Made by a program: the position numbers and the translations under genes
Notes under the pieces: generated by a model
Told to the model about the DNA's origin: nothing
Databases searched by the model: none
The model's input: only the letters and a program-made list of their open reading frames with translations
From: Costus lasius
Lineage: Eukaryota; Streptophyta; Magnoliopsida; Zingiberales; Costaceae
DNA: 64,000 nucleotides
Direction of reading: 5' to 3'
Assembly (NCBI GenBank): GCA_027563935.2
Contig: CM050447.1
Coordinates: 16,632,001 to 16,696,000 of the forward strand
Part shown: positions 59,303 to 64,000 of the stretch, piece by piece
Numbering within the stretch: the first letter of the stretch is position 1
Layout of the letters: each line of letters opens with the position of its first letter

Positions 59303-60562
59303 TGTAGCCCTTCTCCCGCAGCACCCACTCACCTCTGCACGAACGCAATCGCTTGTAGTTGGTGGCTTCCACCTGCGCGCTCGCTCCCAACTGCGCGCTC
59401 GCTTCCAACTGCGCGCTCGTGGCCTTGCTCTTCAGCACATCGAAAATGAGATTCTTGAGGTCATCACTCACCGACTGTTTCTTGTGACACCAGCCTTCCC
59501 ACGTTTCTCTCACCCGGACATTCCACTGGTTGTTCAACCAGATATAAACGGTATGCTTCAATCTTAGAAAATTTACAAATCTCTCCAACCTTGCCCGCTT
59601 GTAATCCCTGAGACAGAGACCGATGAGATTGTACTGCATCATGGAATTCGACCACCTCCTCGTGGCGATTCCGCGGGGGACGAGTCCCCGAGTTTTGACA
59701 ATCAAGCGGGCTAATTTCTTCGCCCCGGCAAATTCTTTGATCTTCGCAATCCACGGATGGGAAAGCCTGTCGATATGCTGCAGCGAGACGATGGTCCAGT
59801 CCGAGAAAACGAGCAGAAAAATGGCAAAGCCCTCGAGAGCCAGAGCAGCGACGAGCAGTGTGTAGGTAATACGGATCTCGACGTACTTGAAATCTTTCTT
59901 GTCAGCACGGTAGAAGAGCATAAGAGCGAGGGAGGCCATACCGAGCGAGAGGAAACGCATCGTGCGGCCCTTGCCGTTGTGCACGTGAACGGCCTTGGTG
60001 TGGAGCATGTCGTGGAGGAGGGAGAGCTCGGTCTCCACGACCTGGAAGGCCTGCTTAGAGTTGCGCCGCAGGAAGAAGTCCTGGCTCTCGATCCGGTCCT
60101 GGAAGCTGAGCATGAGGTTCACCGTGAGGCGCTTGAAGGTCTGGAAGAAGCTGTGCGCCCGGAAGACGATCTCTTCCTCGGCGATGTCCGCGGCTTCAGC
60201 CACAGGGAGGGGGCGCAACGGTTCCCTCTCCATCTTAATCTCCGGTTTCAGGTTCGCGTTTTGGCGCGAGCGGTATTGTTGGGAAAACTGCATGAACTTG
60301 ACGTAGTTGGGCCCGGGATCAGGCTCGGAAAGCATGGACTCCCTGAGTTGGTCCATGCTCGCCGACCGCAGCGACCACGTGCGCTCGCCGAACTTGAGAA
60401 TCCCGGCCGCGAAGACAACGATGGCGGCCTGCCACAGATGCGGGCTCGGGAGCGACTCGAGGAATATAAAGATGGCGGAGGAGACCTGCAATATCAGCCC
60501 CAGCAGGTGACGCTTCCACAGCTGGTTGTCCTCTAGGGAGTAGGAGGTGATGGTGTCCGGGC

Positions 60563-60914
60563 CACCGAGGTGGAGTAGAAGGAAGGGCGCCCAGAAGGCG
60601 GCGAGGTCTCCGGTGGCCTTATTCTCCAAAGCCTCGTTCTGTTGGTTGAGGAGGTTGCCAAGGGCCAAGGTGGCGATGTAGTCGGCGCCGAGGTAGGAGG
60701 ACCAGAGCAGGAGGCTGAGCAGGTAGTTGGCGCGGCGCCACCGAGGTGGAGTAGAAGGAAGGGCGCCCAGAAGGCGGCGAGGTCGCCGGTGGTCTTATCC
60801 TCCAAAGCCTGGTTCTGTTGGTTGAGGAGGTTGCCAAGGGCAAAGGTGGCGACGTAGTCGGCGCCGAGGTAGGAGAACCAGAGCAGGAGGCTGAGCATGT
60901 AGTTGGCGCGGCGC
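60563..60914. repeat. 176-bp imperfect tandem duplication in the 5' part of gene 4
   Basis: Unit 1 begins at 60561 and unit 2 at 60737, both starting GCCACCGAGGTGG. Unit 1 has gene-3-like bases (GGAGGACCAG, AGCAGGTAG) and unit 2 gene-1-like bases (GGAGAACCAG, AGCATGTAG). It looks like unequal exchange or conversion between paralogues, not simple slippage. Confidence 0.85.
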
Positions 60915-61072
60915 TGGCGAAAGAGGGAGAAGAAGATGAGGAAGATCTGGAGGAGGAGGCTGACGAGTACCAGAATGGAAACTTCGTGATCGCTCCATGC
61001 TTTTCTGAATTTGATCGGGATGATCTCCATCTGCAGCTATGCTTGAAAGTTGAAGCACAATACTCAGCTCAA

Positions 61073-61079
61073 CTTATAG
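61073..61079 (-). promoter_or_regulatory. Putative TATA box of DUF594 gene 4
   Basis: CTATAAG, 43 bases before the ATG at 61030, as in genes 1 and 3. Confidence 0.3.
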
Positions 61080-61489
61080 TGTGCATGGCAGATGGCTGCC
61101 CCTCATGGTTAATCACCTGTTTAGTGTGAGTTAAATCATGTTTTAGTTTTTCCGAAAATTATAATTCATTTTATTTAAAAAATACTGTTTTTAAAATTCA
61201 TGCTACAAAATCCAAAAATCCTAAACAAAACCATTGAAAAAGGAAATTCATGATTGGTGCTGCATTTTTTTGTGAGGGAAACGATTACGCTGCCTTTTCC
61301 TTTTGTTTCTTTTTATGTACACGTGGCCGACCATCGAGTCCTTAAGATTATTATACTTAGTTCACCGATCCAAGTTCGAATCTGAGCTACTTGGGCCACA
61401 CCTACTGCAAATTCCACAAAAGAAAAAGAAAAAAAAAATATATATTCAAGACTCAGGCTTCACAAATTTCTTGCAATAGCAAGAAGGAA

Positions 61490-61829
61490 TGTTAGAAAAG
61501 GGAAAATGTGGGAGCCGTCGGAGAAACAAGTTGCTAAAAGGGATAGAAGTTCAAAATACAACTTGATCTATTAAACTAAAGAAAAGCTTACATATTTATA
61601 GGGATCTTGTGTCCCTTAACCTACCACTAAATTAAATACAAAAGGATAACTAACAGGCTAGATACATTTGCCTGTAATAATGTCCACAAAATTCAAAGTG
61701 TCCAAATGTCCCTTAGGTTACAACGAAATTAAACACTACTATTAATAGTAAACGGAAAACGAAGTGTTTCACAACAAACAAAAGGTCACCATTTATTGAG
61801 CTTGGTTTAATGTGATACTTTTTCCAACA
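61490..61829 (-). mobile_element. 3' LTR of a second copia element, 340 bp
   Basis: The left border TGTTAGAAAAGG interrupts promoter sequence shared with genes 1 and 3 (homology stops at about 61,489). The right border is TTTTTCCAACA, adjacent to a polypurine tract (61830-61841, minus strand). A TATA-like TATAAATA lies near 61594-61600 on the minus strand. The 5' LTR and target duplication are beyond the window. Confidence 0.85.
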
Positions 61830-61836
61830 GCCTCCC

Positions 61837-64000
61837 TTAAACAGAGCTCATCTTGACCATCCCAATCATAGTCTTCAGCTTAATAAAAAACTCTGCTTTC
61901 AATGGCTTTGTAAACATGTCTGCAACTTGTTCCTCGGACTTGCAAAACTCAAGCACGATTTCCTCATATTTCACTAGATCTCTAATGAAATGATACTTGA
62001 TGTCGATGTGCTTGCTCCTCCCATGGAAAACTGGGTTTTTTGCCAAAGCAATTGCTGACTTGTTGTCACATTTAATCACCGTCGGCTTCTTCTGCTTATG
62101 ACTTAACTCCATGAGCAATTGTCGTAGCCAGACTGCTTGAGTAGCACAATAAGCCGCAGCTATATACTCTGCTTCAGCAGTGGATAAAGCAACCACCTGT
62201 TGCTTCTTCGAGGACCAGGAAAAAATTCCATTTCCTAAAGAAAAAATGTAACCAGAAGTACTCTTCCTCTCTCCAAGATCTCCTCCCCAATCACTATCAG
62301 TATATCCCATAAGTTCAAAACAATTAGACGATGAATAAAAAATACCATCATCTATGGTTCCTCTGACATACTGCAGAATTCTCTTTGCTGCCTGTAAGTG
62401 TGATTGCTTTGGAGACTCCATAAATCTACTCACCATTCCAACACTATAAACAAGATCTGATCGAGTAGAAGTCAAGTAACGCAGACTTCCAACTATCCTC
62501 TTGAAATGTGTAGGATTAACATTAGCACCAGTTCCTTCCTTTGTCAACTTCAGTCTCTCCTCCATTGGAGTACTGATAGGTTTGCAAGTGGTCATTTTAA
62601 AACACTCAAGAATATCATTGGTATACCTTTGTTGACAAATAAAAATGCCCTCATCCGATTGTGTAACTTCAAGGCCAAGAAAGTATGACATGAGACCCAT
62701 ATCTGCCATTTCAAACTCCCGAGTCATGGCCTCCCTGAAGTTATCAATCATCTCCTGACAATCTCCGGTAAAAATAAGATCATCAACATATACGCACACA
62801 AGAAGCATTTTTCCATTCGAGCCATTCTTGACATATAGAGCATGCTCATAAGGGCAACGAGTAAAGTTATGATTAATGAAGTAAGAATCAATTCTGGTGT
62901 ACCAGGCCCTCGGAGCTTGTTTTAGTCCGTAGAGAGCTTTCTTCAGTTTGTACACTGAGTTTTCTTGCCCTTTCTTGATATAGCCCTCCGGTTGATCCAC
63001 GTACACCTCTTCATCAAGTACTCCATTGAGGAATGCTGACTTGACGTCCATTTGGTGTATCTTCCAGTGCTTTTGAGCAGCTAAAGCAATGATCATGCGA
63101 ATAGTGTCCATTCTTGCAACCGGAGCAAAAACTTCAAAGTAGTCTATCCCGGGCTTTTGTTTGTAGCCTTTTACCACGAGACGTGCTTTTAACCTGTCAA
63201 CATCTCCATTGGGCTTGCGTTTAGTCTTATAAACCCACTTCACACCGATGGACTTTTTCCCTTTTGGAAGAAGAGTCAGCTCCCATGTATCATTCTTTTC
63301 GATGGCGTGTATCTCATCATCCATAGCTTGAATCCACCCCTCATCTTGTGAAGCTTCTTGAAATATCATTGGGTCGCAATCTGCAAAAAGAGCAAAGTTG
63401 ACAATCTCCTCATCGGATGTATCATCGTCTCTAGTCATTATACAATCTTGAAGATGAGCTGGTAAGACTCGTTGTCTTTGCGGTCGTGCAGATGTTTCAG
63501 CAGGAATGATATGTGAATCTGCAACAGGAGTATTGGTTTGGATCAAATCTAGATCTGGTTCAGGATGATCATTTGTCTGAGCTATAACGGGCTCTGCATC
63601 AAACTGGACTGTATCTTCCTCGTCGAGAATGAAGCGAAACTGTTTCTTCTCTTCTGTACTCCAACTCCATTCAGCATCTTCATCAAAAGTGACATCGCGA
63701 CTAATGATCACTTTCTTTGTCATCGGATTGTACAATCGATAGCCTTTTGTCACATCACTATAACCAAGAAAGATGCACTTCTCGCTTTTGTCATCAAGCT
63801 TCTTCCGCAACTCATCCGGAATATGGGCATAGGCAATACACCCAAACACGCGAAGATGTTCGACTGACGGTGTTTGGCCTCTCCACATCTCCATTGGAGT
63901 CTTCAACTGCTCAAGCCCTTTAGTCGGACACCGATTCAACAAGTACACAGCACAAGTCACCGCTTCCGCCTAGAAATGCTTGGGTAAATGTTTCGCACGC
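61837..64000 (-). pseudogene. Second copia element: pol, C-terminal part, with a nonsense codon
   Basis: The frame is open from 63969 down to the stop at 61837. It covers the end of integrase ([14 protein letters not shown]), the reverse transcriptase ([34 protein letters not shown]) and RNase H ([12 protein letters not shown]). An in-frame TAG at 63970-63972 interrupts the integrase where copia proteins usually have Trp. Upstream codons to the window edge continue the same protein in the same frame. So this copy is defective unless the codon is read through. The RT sequence differs clearly from the element at 53625-59302, so they are separate families. Confidence 0.85.

Larger units (their letters stand above)
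33431..60178. repeat. Segmental tandem duplication, copy B
   Basis: This is homologous to 12026-33254 in order and orientation, and enlarged by the copia element 53625-59302. Differences include an 86-bp shorter hAT element, small indels in the GC-rich stretch at 47.0-48.3 kb, and different stop codons in the decayed genes. Confidence 0.95.
52589..61030 (-). pseudogene. DUF4220-DUF594 gene 4, interrupted by a copia element and a 176-bp tandem repeat
   Basis: The 3' part (52589-53624) has the DUF594 tail, and the middle and 5' parts lie at 59303-61030. Removing the copia insertion 53625-59302 and one TGTAG target copy leaves the frame continuous across the site, so the insertion is the main break. 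A second break is near the 5' end. A segment starting at 60561 is repeated from 60737 (offset 176 bp, not a multiple of three), shifting frame between the true start at 61030 and the body. The two repeat units are not identical: the left resembles gene 3 and the right gene 1. The first ~460 bases upstream match genes 1 and 3, including the TATA-like motif. Confidence 0.88.

Overview
This is nuclear DNA of a flowering plant, dense in transposable elements. It is probably a monocot, because the only host gene family present is the DUF4220-DUF594 membrane protein family, which is strongly expanded in monocots. That is an inference from family distribution; no species can be named from the sequence.

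Layout. (1) 1-12,025: a single-copy mosaic. It holds a Ty3/gypsy-type LTR remnant (1-1991), a 475-bp non-autonomous hAT element with a perfect 8-bp target duplication (2084-2558), a Tourist-like MITE (3111-3241), a 12-copy 208-bp tandem array (3335-5745) that passes into a ~13-copy 62-bp array (5746-6665), and a seven-exon transposon-type Ulp1/C48 protease pseudogene on the minus strand (6992-9738). (2) 12,026-33,254 (copy A) and 33,431-60,178 (copy B): a head-to-tail segmental duplication of about 21 kb, about 2% diverged where I compared it by eye. Each copy carries one full-length DUF4220-DUF594 gene (12516-15083; 33921-36518), about 16 kb of nested retroelement debris, and a second DUF4220-DUF594 copy that is broken (31201-33254; 52589-61030). 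The debris contains, in order, a solo LTR, gag and Athila ORF1-like remnants, an array of perfect palindromes, a gag-only LTR element whose gag is split by a hAT element carrying a RING-H2 gene, that element's 1.5-kb LTR with a second palindrome array, and a second gag-only LTR element with a 2.6-kb LTR. (3) 53,625-59,302: a complete, very young Ty1/copia element inserted in the fourth DUF594 gene. (4) 60,179-61,489: a partial third copy of the gene 5' end and its promoter. (5) 61,490-64,000: the 3' part of a second copia element, running off the window.

History. The hAT element, the solo LTR and both gag-only elements are in both A and B, so they predate the duplication. The two copia elements are in only one copy and came later. 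The DUF594 genes show 5' truncation, template-switch scrambling, a chimeric 176-bp repeat and a 57-bp coding repeat, as expected of a tandem family undergoing unequal exchange.

The best candidate for something undescribed is a recurring palindrome module with a ~62-68-bp period, bracketed by CACGG...CCGTGATTC. It occurs in three unrelated contexts: the arrays beside the Ulp1 pseudogene, the array at 19.6-19.9 kb, and the LTR array at 25.1-25.4 kb. A second candidate is the hAT element that carries an acidic-region plus RING-H2 gene behind a 31-bp inverted repeat.
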